Shown: positions 19,701 through 28,068 of the stretch, one piece after another
Position numbering within the stretch: position 1 is the first letter of the stretch
How the letters are laid out: every line of letters begins with the position of its first letter
Assembly (NCBI GenBank): GCA_017848435.1
Contig: JAFEHU010000021.1
Coordinates: 124,001-188,000, forward strand
Source: Burkholderiaceae bacterium
GTDB taxonomy: Bacteria > Pseudomonadota > Gammaproteobacteria > Burkholderiales > Burkholderiaceae_C
DNA length: 64,000 nt
Direction of reading: 5' to 3'
Notes under the pieces: generated by a model
What the model saw: the letters and a program-made list of their open reading frames with translations, nothing else
Told to the model about the DNA's origin: nothing
Databases searched by the model: none
Program-made: the position numbers and the translations under genes

Positions 19701-20060
19701 TCGGTGGCGCGCGAGTTTTCGCTCAGCCCGGCGCAGGCGCAACAGGCGGCGGTGCTGGCCCAACGCATCCACACCGGCGAAGGCGCCTGGGCCTGGCAGG
19801 CCGAGGTGGTGGACTGGCAGGGCAACGAGGTGGAACTCAACCACCAGGGCCAGTCGCTCCGGCTGGACCGGCTGGTGCGTCGCCGCGACACCGGCGCCTG
19901 GTGGGTGCTGGACTACAAAAGCGCCCCCCAGCCCGAACGGCAGCCGGGCCTGCTGGCCCAGATGCAGCGCTACCTCAGCGCGATGCGCTCGGCTTACCCC
20001 GGTGCACCCGTGCACGCCGCGTTCCTCACCGGCGACGGTCGTGTGGTGGTGGCGTCATGA
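16749..20060 (+). CDS. UvrD/Rep-type helicase with C-terminal nuclease, AddA-like
   Basis: 1103 aa. Motor subunit of the AddAB-type helicase-nuclease that processes double-strand breaks before RecA loading. Walker A EACAGAGKTWML lies near residue 36, ITFTKKAAGEMRQR is motif Ia, and LLIDEFQDTNPLQW (about 398) is the DExx box. VGDPKQSIYRFRRA is motif III, VHGAKGLEAPVVVV motif V, and LNTLYVAMTRPRSTLVLS motif VI. The C-terminal nuclease core is WWVLDYKSA (about 1051) with a later QMQRYLSAM. Between the helicase and nuclease domains (about 927-950) lies an AT-rich insert that is copy 2 of the dispersed repeat. Start ATG 16749 overlaps the upstream stop; the stop overlaps the flavoprotein start. 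Confidence 0.9.
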   Translation: MNTAPLAYEHNGERIDRAAFYAIACDPRRSVAVEACAGAGKTWMLVSRILRALLEGAQPHEILAITFTKKAAGEMRQRLHEWLEQFAHATPEVLLNELNTRGIAPEATHSLVAPLSQLYQTVLAAGRPVQVRTFHSWFTALLRSAPLAVLGELGLPTHYQLLEDDTEAVQAVWPRFYTAVAQDSAARADYLAAVATHGRFQTQKALLAALAKRVEFALADAEGVVDASVAPFGTVFTEFSGHDHPNDMLAGDDSTGPRTLLWAAARALGRASARTFAEKGRELEQALTGHDAGAMLAALLTQKGEPRKFSDKLADIDTVRAAQEVALRLAAAGDQHTAWQHQQRMARLARRLIAEFAQLKRERGWVDMNDLESAALFMLRNEVLSGWVQERLDARVKHLLIDEFQDTNPLQWQALKSWLSGYTGAGGGLSVFIVGDPKQSIYRFRRAEPQVFVAAQAFVREGLAGDLLSCDHTHRNARQVMALVNGVMGAAQDAGEYTGFRAHTSESPAAGRVARLPQIGRDLPEDEHPSEDGETPWWRNSLTTPRELPEETLRTRECRQVAHFIAAELAAGHPPKDIMVLSRKREPLGVLRDALRALHIPTQQPEKNDLADAPEVQDLVALLDVLVSPTHDLSLAQALKSPLFGVSDAGLVQLALRQRQARAEGRRAGWLALLQEGPLQDPGAPGEGAALRDIGATLIRWKAWVDTLPPHDALDAICHDGDVFARYAAATPAALRTSVLANLSALLAAALQTDGGRFLTPYALVRALKAGGVKAPALASANAVRLLTVHGAKGLEAPVVVVLDTDTPPAAADTMGVLVDWPGEAEAPERFTFLASEKHPPLCNAAALQAEQAARQREELNTLYVAMTRPRSTLVLSSVQPYRAAPQSWWQRLGAWAEANEGVCEALPAPSAPEGLHNGPDTPFTPFLMPNLPQAIVKSSDSAIKNIVNTPPDADPSARLGQAMHRLLEWGLPAAGAVGAAQLLSVAREFSLSPAQAQQAAVLAQRIHTGEGAWAWQAEVVDWQGNEVELNHQGQSLRLDRLVRRRDTGAWWVLDYKSAPQPERQPGLLAQMQRYLSAMRSAYPGAPVHAAFLTGDGRVVVAS
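19525..19600 (-). repeat. Dispersed repeat, copy 2, inside the addA-like gene
   Basis: AT-rich island in a very GC-rich gene. On the minus strand it reads AATAGCTGAATCGCTAGATT, then TCACTATAGCTTGAGGC and AGATTTGG. This aligns over about 65 bp with copy 3 in dnaX. On the coding strand it is read in frame as PQAIVKSSDSAIKNIV. No frame disruption. Confidence 0.85.
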
Positions 20061-21301
20061 CCGGCGTGGTGATCGTCGGTGCCGGCCCGGCCGGGCTGAT
20101 GGCGGCCGAGGTGCTGTCGCGCGCCGGTGTGCAGGTCGATGTGTACGACGCGATGCCGTCTGCCGGCCGCAAGTTTCTGCTGGCCGGCAAGGGCGGGCTG
20201 AACCTGACCCACTCCGAGCCGTCCGAGTTGTTCGTGCAGCGCTACGGCGCCCGGCAGGCCGTGCTCGCGCCGCTGCTGCAGGCCTTTGGTGCCCAGGCGC
20301 TGCGCGACTGGGCGCAGGGTCTGGGTGTCAGCACTTTCGTGGGCACCTCGGGCCGTGTGTTCCCGACCGACATGAAAGCCGCGCCCTTGTTGCGTGCCTG
20401 GCTGCACCGCCTGCGCGAGGCCGGTGTGCGTTTCCACATGCGCCACCGCTGGACCGGCTGGGACGCCACCGGCGCCTGCCAGTTCACCGCGCCCAACGGG
20501 CCGGTGCGTGTGCAGGCCCGCGCGCTGGTGCTGGCCCTCGGCGGCGCCAGCTGGTCAAGGCTCGGCTCCGACGGCGCCTGGGTGCCCTGGCTGGCCGCAC
20601 GCGGCGTGGCGGTGGCACCGCTGGTGCCCGCCAACTGCGGCTTTGACGTGGCGGGCGGCTGGAGCGACCACTTCAGCAGCCGCTTTGCCGGCCAGCCGTT
20701 CAAGTCGGTCGCGCTCAGTTGCACCGACAGCCGGGGCCAGCGCTTCCAGCGCAAGGGCGAGTTTGTGGCCACGGCCACCGGCGTGGAAGGCAGCCTGGTC
20801 TATGCCGCCTCGGCCGTGCTGCGCGACGAGATCGCCCGCAGTGGGCAGGCCCGGTTCACGCTGGATTTGCTGCCCGACAAACCGGCCGACAAGGTGCTGG
20901 CCGACGTGGCCCACCCGCGCGGCTCGCGCTCGCTGTCCAGCCACCTCAAGAGCCGGCTGGGGCTGGACGGCATCAAGATGGCGCTGCTGCACGAGGTGCT
21001 GGACAAAGACGCGCTGCAGCAGCCCGAACGGCTGGCAGCGGCCATCAAGGCCGCGCCGCTGACGCTGTCTGCCGCCCGGCCGGTGGACGAGGCCATCAGC
21101 ACCGCCGGCGGTGTGCCGTTTGAGGCCATGACCCCACAAGGGATGCTGCAGGCCCTGCCCGGCGTGTTCTGCGCCGGGGAGATGCTGGACTGGGAGGCGC
21201 CCACCGGCGGCTACCTGCTCACCGCCTGTTTTGCCAGTGGCGTGTTGGCCGCGCAAGGCGTGTTGAACCACCTCTCTCAACCCGCCACAATGGCACCATG
21301 A
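20057..21301 (+). CDS. NAD(P)/FAD-dependent oxidoreductase, HI0933/YhiN (TIGR03862-like) family
   Basis: 414-aa flavoprotein of unknown physiological substrate. The FAD-binding Rossmann motif GAGPAGLMAAEVLSRAG is at residues 7-23. KFLLAGKGGLNLTHSE and the C-terminal APTGGYLLTACFASG are the family signatures of the HI0933/BaiN group. FCAGEMLDWEAPTGGY matches the second FAD-contact block. It overlaps both neighbours by ATGA, so it is translationally coupled to the addA-like helicase upstream and the sensor kinase downstream. Co-expression with DNA repair genes is unexplained. Confidence 0.88.
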   Translation: MTGVVIVGAGPAGLMAAEVLSRAGVQVDVYDAMPSAGRKFLLAGKGGLNLTHSEPSELFVQRYGARQAVLAPLLQAFGAQALRDWAQGLGVSTFVGTSGRVFPTDMKAAPLLRAWLHRLREAGVRFHMRHRWTGWDATGACQFTAPNGPVRVQARALVLALGGASWSRLGSDGAWVPWLAARGVAVAPLVPANCGFDVAGGWSDHFSSRFAGQPFKSVALSCTDSRGQRFQRKGEFVATATGVEGSLVYAASAVLRDEIARSGQARFTLDLLPDKPADKVLADVAHPRGSRSLSSHLKSRLGLDGIKMALLHEVLDKDALQQPERLAAAIKAAPLTLSAARPVDEAISTAGGVPFEAMTPQGMLQALPGVFCAGEMLDWEAPTGGYLLTACFASGVLAAQGVLNHLSQPATMAP

Positions 21302-23589
21302 CGCTGCGCTGGCCCACGTTCAAGCTCGACCTCGGGTCGTCGCTGGCGCTGGCCTTCTTTCTGCTGTCGATGCTGCTGACGATGCTGCTCACGCTGGCCA
21401 TCGACACCACTGTGAGCCGGCAGGTCAAGTCCGAGATCGGCACCAACCTGGCCGAGCTGGCGGCCCAGACCACCAACCACCTGGACCGCTCGATGTTCGA
21501 GCGCTACCGCGAGGTGCAGCTCATCAGCCAGCGCACCGGGCTGGACGGCGGGCCCGAGCGCCTGCAGCAAACCCGGCAGACCCTGAACACGTTGCAGCAA
21601 ACCTACCCCTACTACGCCTGGATCGGCCTGACCGACACCCAGGGCCAGGTGAAGGCCGCCACACAGGGCCTGCTGGAAGGGGTTGACGTGTCGGCCCGCC
21701 CCTGGTTCATCAACGCCAACAAGGGTGTGTATGTGGGCGACGTGCACGAGGCCAAACTGCTCGCCAAGCTGCTGCCCAACCCGACCAACGACCCCAAACG
21801 TTTTGTCGATGTGGCTTTTCCCTACCGCGACGCCAGCGGCGCGGTGGCCGGCGTGCTGGGCGCCCACATCGCCTGGCAATGGGCCACCGACATCGCACAG
21901 TCCATCGTCGCGCCGGTGGCGCGTGAGCGGCAGGTGCAGGTGGTGATCGTCGGCGCCGATGGCAAGGTGCTGCTCGGCCCCAAACCGTTTGAAGGCCAGG
22001 TGGCACCGGTGCACAACACCGCGTCCGCAGAGGGCCGCAGCGACTTTGGCGTGGCCACCTGGCCCGACGGCCGCGAGTACCTGGTGGGCTACAGCGCCAG
22101 CCGCGGCCACATGGCTTACCCCGGTCTGGGCTGGCGCATCCTGGTGCTGCAAGACCTGGACGAAGCCTACGCACCGGTCAAGGCGCTGCGCCAGCAGGTG
22201 CTGCTGGGCGGCGTGGCGATTGCGGCCCTGTTTTCCTTTCTGGCGCTGGTGGCAGCCCGTGCCATCACCCGCCCGCTGCTGGTGCTGGCCGACGAGGCCC
22301 AGCGCATCGAAACCGGCGAAACGGTGGCGATCGACCCTGGCGAGGCGGTGTACGCCGAGGTGGCGGCGCTGAGCAGTTCGCTCAGTTCTTTGCTGGGCAG
22401 CCTGCAGCAGAAAGAAAACGACCTGAAGCAGCTCAACGCCACGCTGGAGAAACGCGTCGGCCAGCGCACCACCGAGTTGCTGAAAGCCATGGCCACCGTG
22501 CGCGAGAACGAATACCGGGTGCGCGCGATCGTTGAGTCGGCCCAGGGCGCGTTCGTGGCCATGAACTTCCAGGGGCAGATCTCGGGCTGGAATTCGCAGT
22601 CGGAAAAACTGCTCGGCTGGCAGCGCGGTGAGGTCATGGGCCACTCGCTGTTCGACACGCTGATCCCGGCGCGCTTCGTCAAGGGCTGGCAAGACGCTTT
22701 CCACAACTTCCTGGCCACCGAGCAGGCTGGTTTCATCAACCAGCGCATGGAACGGCTGGTGCTCACCGCCCGTGGTGAAGAGCTGCCGGTGGAGATGAGC
22801 ATAGCGCTGGTGAACACCGACAAGCTCAAGTTCTTCAGCGCGTTTTTATACGACATCTCCGAGCGCAAGGCGGTCGAGCGGATGAAGAGCGAGTTCATTT
22901 CCACCGTGTCGCACGAACTGCGCACGCCGCTCACCGGCATCTACGGTTCGCTCAGCCTGCTGGTGTCGGGCATGGCGGGCGAGTTGCCGGCCGACGTGAA
23001 GCCGCTGATCGAGATGTCGCACAGCAGCACCGAGCGGCTGATCCGGCTCATCAACGACGTGCTGGACGTGGAGAAGATCGAGTCGCAGAGCATGCAGTAC
23101 CACTTCCGCGTGTTGCCGCTGCGCCCGCTGGTGGCACAGGCCGTGGCCGCGACCCAGGCCTTTGCCGACCAGTACGGGGTGCGCCTGCTGCTGGAAGAAG
23201 ACCCTCCGGGTGCCCCGCCCACATTGGTGCGTGCCGACGCCGACCGCCTGGTCCAGGTGGTGGTGAACCTGCTGTCCAACGCTGCCAAGTTCTCGCCCAC
23301 GGGCGGCGCCACGGTGCAGGTGCGGATCGAGTCCCACGCCACGGGGGTGCGGCTGTCGGTGCGCGACCATGGCATCGGCATTCCAGACGAATTTCGCAGC
23401 CGCGTGTTCGAACGCTTCGCCCAGGCTGACGCCTCGGACCGCCGGCAAAAGGGTGGCACCGGTCTGGGCCTGAGCATCTGCAAGAGCATCGTCGAGGCCC
23501 ATGGTGGGCAGATTGGCTTTGCCAGTACCCTCGGTCAGGGCACCACCTTCCAGGTCGATTTGCCGGTCGCCAGCAACGAGGCGGCGTAG
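21298..23589 (+). CDS. Membrane sensor histidine kinase (dCACHE-HAMP-PAS-HisKA-HATPase)
   Basis: 763 aa. TM1 at about residues 15-38 and TM2 at about 300-322 flank a periplasmic sensor that looks like a double CACHE domain (YYAWIGLTDTQGQVKAATQG; DVSARPWFINANKGVYVGDVHEA). HAMP follows (ARAITRPLLVLADEAQRIETGE), then a coiled coil (QQKENDLKQLNATLEKRVGQ), PAS (about 400-520), HisKA with His about 539 in TVSHELRTPLTG, and HATPase motifs NLLSNAAKFSP, DHGIGIP and GTGLGLSICKSIV. No response regulator is adjacent, so it is an orphan kinase. CACHE domains usually sense small organic ligands; the ligand is unknown. Confidence 0.9.
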   Translation: MTLRWPTFKLDLGSSLALAFFLLSMLLTMLLTLAIDTTVSRQVKSEIGTNLAELAAQTTNHLDRSMFERYREVQLISQRTGLDGGPERLQQTRQTLNTLQQTYPYYAWIGLTDTQGQVKAATQGLLEGVDVSARPWFINANKGVYVGDVHEAKLLAKLLPNPTNDPKRFVDVAFPYRDASGAVAGVLGAHIAWQWATDIAQSIVAPVARERQVQVVIVGADGKVLLGPKPFEGQVAPVHNTASAEGRSDFGVATWPDGREYLVGYSASRGHMAYPGLGWRILVLQDLDEAYAPVKALRQQVLLGGVAIAALFSFLALVAARAITRPLLVLADEAQRIETGETVAIDPGEAVYAEVAALSSSLSSLLGSLQQKENDLKQLNATLEKRVGQRTTELLKAMATVRENEYRVRAIVESAQGAFVAMNFQGQISGWNSQSEKLLGWQRGEVMGHSLFDTLIPARFVKGWQDAFHNFLATEQAGFINQRMERLVLTARGEELPVEMSIALVNTDKLKFFSAFLYDISERKAVERMKSEFISTVSHELRTPLTGIYGSLSLLVSGMAGELPADVKPLIEMSHSSTERLIRLINDVLDVEKIESQSMQYHFRVLPLRPLVAQAVAATQAFADQYGVRLLLEEDPPGAPPTLVRADADRLVQVVVNLLSNAAKFSPTGGATVQVRIESHATGVRLSVRDHGIGIPDEFRSRVFERFAQADASDRRQKGGTGLGLSICKSIVEAHGGQIGFASTLGQGTTFQVDLPVASNEAA

Positions 23590-23720
23590 GACAGGCACTA
23601 CACCCAAGGGGCGTGCTGTCCCCTTACCGACCCCTCTGCCCAGGCACACACTGGCCCTCCAGCGTGGTCATAAGACTTGGCAGTTGCCAGGCCATCCCTG
23701 CGCTTTCACGGGAGACAGTC

Positions 23721-24827
23721 ATGAACAGGCTTTTGAAAACAGGGGTGGTGGCGGTCGGTGCCATGCTGGCAGTGCAGGCCATGGCGGAGGTGACGTTCTA
23801 TGAACGCGATGGATTTCAGGGCCGCTCGTTCAACACCCAGCGCCAGATCGCGGACTTTGATCGCTTGGGTTTCAACGACCGCGCGTCGTCGGTGGAGGTG
23901 ACGCGCGACCGCTGGGAGGTGTGTGACGACGTGCGCTTCCGTGGCCGCTGCGTGGTGCTGCGCCCTGGCCGCTATGCTTCGCTGGAGGCAATGGGCCTGA
24001 ACGACCGCGTGTCGTCGGTGCGCGCCATCAACAGCAACGTCCGCGTCGCCGACAACCGCTACGCGCCGTTGCCAGGCACCGCGCAGATCACTGTGTTCGA
24101 GCGCGAAGGTTTTCAGGGCCGGTCATTCACCACCCAGCAGCCGGTGCTGAATGTCCCGCGCAATGGCTTCAATGGGCGCGCCGCGTCCATGCTGGTGGTT
24201 GGCACACCCTGGGAGGTGTGTGACGATGTGCGGTTTGATGGCCGTTGCGTCGTGCTGCGTCCCGGCCGCTACCCTTCGCTGGCCAATGTGGGTGTGAGTG
24301 ACCGCGTCGTTTCGCTCAGGACGGTGGTCAGCAACGTGCGGGTGGAAGAAGCCCGGCCGGACCGGTCGGCGGGCAATGGCTACAACTACCGCCGCCGCGA
24401 CAACGAAAACCTCTACCAGGCGAGCGTGACTTCGGTGCGCGCGGTGGTGGGCACGCCAGAGCAGCGCTGCTGGGTGGAACGCGAGCAGGTGTCGCAATCG
24501 CAGGCCAATGTGCCCGCCGCACTGGCGGGCGCGCTGATTGGCGGCATCCTGGGCCACCAGGTCGGGGGCGGCCGTGGCAAGGACTTTGCCACCGTGGGTG
24601 GTGCGGTGGCAGGCGGTGTGGTTGGTGCCGGGATTGGCCGCGACGCGAGCGGCCAGCCAGCTGCCACCCAAAGTGTTCAGCGTTGCGCCGCCGTGCCCAA
24701 CCAGCAGCAGCGGCCCGACTACTGGGACGTGACCTACGTCTTCCGTGGCCAGGAGTACCGCATCCAGACCACTACGCCGCCGGGCGACACGGTGACCGTC
24801 AACGGACAGGGCGAGCCCCGCGTCTGA
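23721..24827 (+). CDS. Exported beta/gamma-crystallin protein with C-terminal glycine-zipper domain
   Basis: 368 aa from ATG 23721 (GGGAGA just upstream). Signal peptide is residues 1-22 (cleavage near AMAE). Two crystallin-like repeats follow (about 23-110 and 120-205); each holds a Cys pair in a WEVCDDVRF-x-GRCVVLRPGRY block. The first repeat keeps two calcium-type motifs of the (N/D)(N/D)xx(S/T)S form (NDRASS, NDRVSS); in the second they are degenerate (NGRAAS, SDRVVS). The C-terminal part has a glycine-zipper membrane segment (ALAGALIGGILGHQVGGGRG...GGAVAGG) as in the SlyB/OsmB-like 2TM family, and ends in a small beta domain (YWDVTYVFRGQEYRIQTTTP). Probably envelope-located; function unknown. 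Confidence 0.85.
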   Translation: MNRLLKTGVVAVGAMLAVQAMAEVTFYERDGFQGRSFNTQRQIADFDRLGFNDRASSVEVTRDRWEVCDDVRFRGRCVVLRPGRYASLEAMGLNDRVSSVRAINSNVRVADNRYAPLPGTAQITVFEREGFQGRSFTTQQPVLNVPRNGFNGRAASMLVVGTPWEVCDDVRFDGRCVVLRPGRYPSLANVGVSDRVVSLRTVVSNVRVEEARPDRSAGNGYNYRRRDNENLYQASVTSVRAVVGTPEQRCWVEREQVSQSQANVPAALAGALIGGILGHQVGGGRGKDFATVGGAVAGGVVGAGIGRDASGQPAATQSVQRCAAVPNQQQRPDYWDVTYVFRGQEYRIQTTTPPGDTVTVNGQGEPRV

Positions 24828-24858
24828 GTACCCATGGGCGTCTCCCGGTTGGACGCCT

Positions 24859-26268
24859 TCAGGCGCCCGGCTTGGAGACGCCTTTGCGTTTCATCGTGCC
24901 CCAGGTGCCTTCGCGCTGGAAAATCCAGCGCCACAGGCCAATCAACCGCCACCAGGCGCTGAGCTGGCGGTAGCCAAAGTTCTCCAGCACCACAAACAGC
25001 GCCAGCACCGCCAGGTGCTTGGCCTTGGGGTAGATGTGGAAGGACATTTCTTCCAGCAGCAGGCCCGAGGCCGACAGCAGGATGCCCAGCCCAATCGCCA
25101 GGAACAGGAAGATGGCGAAGGCCTCCCATGAAATCCAGCCCCACCAAAAGGCAAAGGCCATGAACAGGTAGCCCCCCAGTTCCACCACCGGCCCCAGCCA
25201 TTCAAACGCCACCATGAATGGGAAGGCCAACCAGCCCGGTGGCCCGCCACGGCGGTTGAACATCAGGCCCCAGTGGCTGGACAGGCTTTCCGACAGGCCG
25301 CGCTGCCAGCGCACGCGCTGGTTCTTCAACGTCTTGTGGTCTTCGGGCACCTCGGTCCAGCAGACCGGGTCGGGCACGAATTCAACCTTGTAGGCGATGC
25401 CCGCGTTGCGCAGGTGGTGGTGCATGCGGACCACCAGTTCCATGTCTTCGCCAATCGTGTTGGTGCGGTAGCCACCGACCTGGATCACCACCGCCGTCTT
25501 GAACAGCCCGAACGCGCCCGAGATGATGAGCATCGCCTGCATGCTGGACCAGCCGAGCCGGCCAAACAAAAAGGCGCGCAAATACTCCACCACCTGGAAC
25601 AGCGCCCAGCCATTGCGTGGGAGGCCCACGCGGGTGAGAAACCCGTCGCTGATGTCACAGCCATTCGCCACGCGGATGGTGCCGCCAGTGGCCACGATCA
25701 GCGGGTCGCTCAGGAAGGGCTTGGCCACGCGCTGCAGGCTGTCGCGCTGCAGGATCGAGTCGGCATCCACCCCGCAGAACAGCGGGAAACGGGCGGCGTT
25801 GATGCCGGCATTGAGCGAATCGGCCTTGCCGCCGTTGTCCTTGTCGATGACGCGCAGGTTGGGGTGGCGGGTGGAGCGGTAAATGCCGCGGATGGGTTGG
25901 GTGGCCAGCTGCACCCGGTAGGCTTCGGGGAAAGGTAGCAGGCCGAATTCTTTTTTCAGCACCTCCAGCGTGCCGTCTTTGGAGCCGTCGTTGACAACGA
26001 TGATCTCGAATTCCGAATACGACAGCTGCAGCATCGAGCGGATGGCCGGCGCAATGGTGGTCTCTTCGTTGTAGGCGGGCACCAGGATGCTGATGGCCGG
26101 CTCCAGGCCCGAAAACACCTGCGGCAGGTCGTTCAGCAGCCGCTCCTGGGTGTTGCGGTGCAGCGCCACGATGGACACCAGGTTCAAGAGCAGGTAGCCG
26201 CCGTTCAGCGCCACGAAATAGCACAGGATGAACCAGGTCAGGAAGTCGACCAGGATGTGTTCGCTCAT
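24859..26268 (-). CDS. Processive family 2 glycosyltransferase (PgaC/BcsA-like)
   Basis: 469-aa inner-membrane polysaccharide synthase. An N-terminal helix (residues 5-35) is followed by the GT-A domain: ISILVPAYNEETTI, IIVVNDGSKDGT, the metal-binding DxD in CGVDADSIL, the acceptor-base region TIGEDMELVVRMH and the processivity motif QRVRWQRGL. Three or four C-terminal helices follow. The layout equals poly-N-acetylglucosamine or hyaluronan-type synthases, but the sugar cannot be deduced. Last gene of the operon with the HEAT, YaiO-type and regulator genes, overlapping the HEAT gene by 4 bases. Convergent with the crystallin gene; a small GGCGTC/GACGCC hairpin lies between them. Confidence 0.9.
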   Translation of the reverse strand: MSEHILVDFLTWFILCYFVALNGGYLLLNLVSIVALHRNTQERLLNDLPQVFSGLEPAISILVPAYNEETTIAPAIRSMLQLSYSEFEIIVVNDGSKDGTLEVLKKEFGLLPFPEAYRVQLATQPIRGIYRSTRHPNLRVIDKDNGGKADSLNAGINAARFPLFCGVDADSILQRDSLQRVAKPFLSDPLIVATGGTIRVANGCDISDGFLTRVGLPRNGWALFQVVEYLRAFLFGRLGWSSMQAMLIISGAFGLFKTAVVIQVGGYRTNTIGEDMELVVRMHHHLRNAGIAYKVEFVPDPVCWTEVPEDHKTLKNQRVRWQRGLSESLSSHWGLMFNRRGGPPGWLAFPFMVAFEWLGPVVELGGYLFMAFAFWWGWISWEAFAIFLFLAIGLGILLSASGLLLEEMSFHIYPKAKHLAVLALFVVLENFGYRQLSAWWRLIGLWRWIFQREGTWGTMKRKGVSKPGA

Positions 26269-27332
26269 GCACCCACCCGTTCTGCAAACACCTGGCCCAG
26301 GATGTCCTGCGCGTAGCGGTCCGGGCTGTTCTGGCGCAGGGCCGCCATCTCGTCAGCGGTGACAAAGGGCAGGCCGGCCAGTGCCTGCGCGGCGCGGTAG
26401 CGCACCCACCATTCGCGGTCCTGCAGCGCCTCGGCCAGCAAGGGCACGTCGGTGGGTTCGCCAATGCGGCCCAGGCATTTCACGGCCTGCACGCGGATGG
26501 TCCAGTGGGTGTGTTTGGCAAAGCCACGCACCTGCGGCAGCAGTTCAGCGTTGTTCACCAGCCGCAGGCCAGCCACCAGAATGTCCACCGGCCGCGCCCC
26601 ATCCACCAGGTAGGCCAACACCTCGGCGGGCAGGTTGAGCTTGAGCGCCTCGGCCAGCCGCATCAGCCGGCCCATGTTGGCGGGGTCTACCCGGGTGATC
26701 TTGCGCGACAGCAGGCCTTCGAGTTCGCTGCGGGAAGCCGCCAGCATCACCGCCAGGCGGTTGATGTCCCAGTCGTGCCGCTTGATGAGCAGCGGCATCA
26801 GGTGCTGCACACCGCGCACCGGGTCAATTTGCAGCAGTGCGCGGGCGGCCTGCAGCGACACCAGGCTGTCGTCGCTGACGGCCTGCGCAAACAGCGCGTC
26901 CCAGGCGCTTTTGTCGCGCAGGTGGCCGAGCGCGAGGATGGCCAGCAGCCGTTCGGACCGTCGCCCGCTGGCCAGCCACTGCTGCGCGAATTGCGGCACT
27001 TTCAGCGCAAAGCCCACCTGGTTCAGTGTCTGGCTGGCACTGCCACGCAACGACTCCTGCAGGTAGGTCCAGTATTTGAGAAAAGACATTTGGTCGACCC
27101 TGGCCAGCGTGGGCAGGGCACGCACAGAACCGCCGGCCAGCACTTCCAGCAGCGCCGGGCGCCAGACCGCCAGAAAATAGGCCTCACGCCGCTCGGCCCG
27201 GCGCAGCCGGTAGCGCAGCACCATGATGGACAGTGCCATCAGCAGTGTTAACAGTATGCTGACAACCCCGGCCCAGAACGCGAGCTCGAGCAGCGTGTCA
27301 GAAGGTGTACTGGGCACCAAGTCGCGCACCAT
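26265..27332 (-). CDS. Membrane-anchored HEAT-repeat protein
   Basis: 355 aa. One N-terminal helix (about residues 15-40; LAFWAGVVSILLTLLMALSIMVL) is followed by a basic stretch (RYRLRRAERREAYF). The rest is almost entirely alpha-helical HEAT/PBS-type repeats, for example RLLAILALGHLRDKSAWDAL, SLQAARALLQIDPVRGVQHL and RYRAAQALAGLPFVTADEM. Such solenoids are scaffolds. Between an outer-membrane barrel and a polysaccharide synthase it may tether or regulate the synthase. ATG 27332 overlaps the YaiO-type gene by 35 bases; a GTG at 27329 is an alternative. Confidence 0.82.
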   Translation of the reverse strand: MVRDLVPSTPSDTLLELAFWAGVVSILLTLLMALSIMVLRYRLRRAERREAYFLAVWRPALLEVLAGGSVRALPTLARVDQMSFLKYWTYLQESLRGSASQTLNQVGFALKVPQFAQQWLASGRRSERLLAILALGHLRDKSAWDALFAQAVSDDSLVSLQAARALLQIDPVRGVQHLMPLLIKRHDWDINRLAVMLAASRSELEGLLSRKITRVDPANMGRLMRLAEALKLNLPAEVLAYLVDGARPVDILVAGLRLVNNAELLPQVRGFAKHTHWTIRVQAVKCLGRIGEPTDVPLLAEALQDREWWVRYRAAQALAGLPFVTADEMAALRQNSPDRYAQDILGQVFAERVGA

Positions 27333-28068
27333 TGCGGGTGTAGAAGCTGCCTTGTGATGTGCTGCCCAGTGCGTAGTTCACTGCCCACTGCGGGCTCACC
27401 CAGTGCCGGCCCACCAGCGCGATGGACTTGATGTCGGCGATCACCACGTTGTTGCCACCGACCGGTGTGGCCTCTTCGCCCACGGCGGCAATCAGGCCGA
27501 CCGAGTTGCGGTCGCCGTAATAGTAGTTGCCGCGCACCGAGCCACTGTAGGCCGAGGTGCCCGAAGCGCGCACCGGGCTGAACGACACCAGCCAGCTGAA
27601 CGACGAGAAGTAGTGTTCCAGCCCGACGCTCGCCTGGTTCACCGTGGTTGCGTCGTAGCGGGTGTGTTTCAGGCCCAGGTGGGCCAGCCAGGCGGGCGCG
27701 AACTCGTACTGGCTGGTCAGCCCGACGCCGTGTTTGGCCAGCACGCGGTGGGTGTTGCTGTAGTTGCCCTCCAGGCCCACCACCCACTGCGGGGCCAGCG
27801 GCAGCGTGTAGCCAGCAGAGACCTGGGTGTCTTTCAGGCCAAAGCGGCGCGTCTCCACCACGCCCACATCCACCTGCCGGTATTTGCCCAGGCTGTGGCT
27901 GAGGCGCAGGCCGGTTTCTTTCCAGTCCGGGCTGCCGTTGTTGAGGTGGTTGCGCTCGTGGCTGACCTCGACAGAGGTGGCGCGGTCGGTGGTCTGGGCG
28001 TGCAGTGGCAGCACGCCCAGCAGGGGGAGCAGCCAGAGGGTGGTTCTGAAGGGGGTGAAAGAGGTCAT
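27298..28068 (-). CDS. YaiO-family outer-membrane beta-barrel protein
   Basis: 256 aa with a signal peptide (residues 1-24, ending LPLHAQ). The remainder is alternating beta strands rich in Tyr, Trp and Gly (VGLEGNYSNTH, SVGLEHYFSSFSWLVSF, GSVRGNYYYGDRNSVGL) and ends in a terminal aromatic (GAQYTF), the signal for BAM-mediated insertion. The pattern GLRLSHSLGKYRQVDVGVVETRRFGL matches the YaiO family, whose members sit beside glycosyltransferase genes. Likely a polysaccharide export pore or outer-membrane partner. Start ATG 28068 overlaps the regulator stop by ATGA. Confidence 0.82.
   Translation of the reverse strand: MTSFTPFRTTLWLLPLLGVLPLHAQTTDRATSVEVSHERNHLNNGSPDWKETGLRLSHSLGKYRQVDVGVVETRRFGLKDTQVSAGYTLPLAPQWVVGLEGNYSNTHRVLAKHGVGLTSQYEFAPAWLAHLGLKHTRYDATTVNQASVGLEHYFSSFSWLVSFSPVRASGTSAYSGSVRGNYYYGDRNSVGLIAAVGEEATPVGGNNVVIADIKSIALVGRHWVSPQWAVNYALGSTSQGSFYTRNGARLGAQYTF

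Noticed and set aside
23590..23640. Hairpin GGACAGGCAC/GTGCTGTCC after the sensor kinase gene as a terminator
   Set aside because: The stem has a bulge, the loop is long and there is no T-run; kept only as a possible weak structure.
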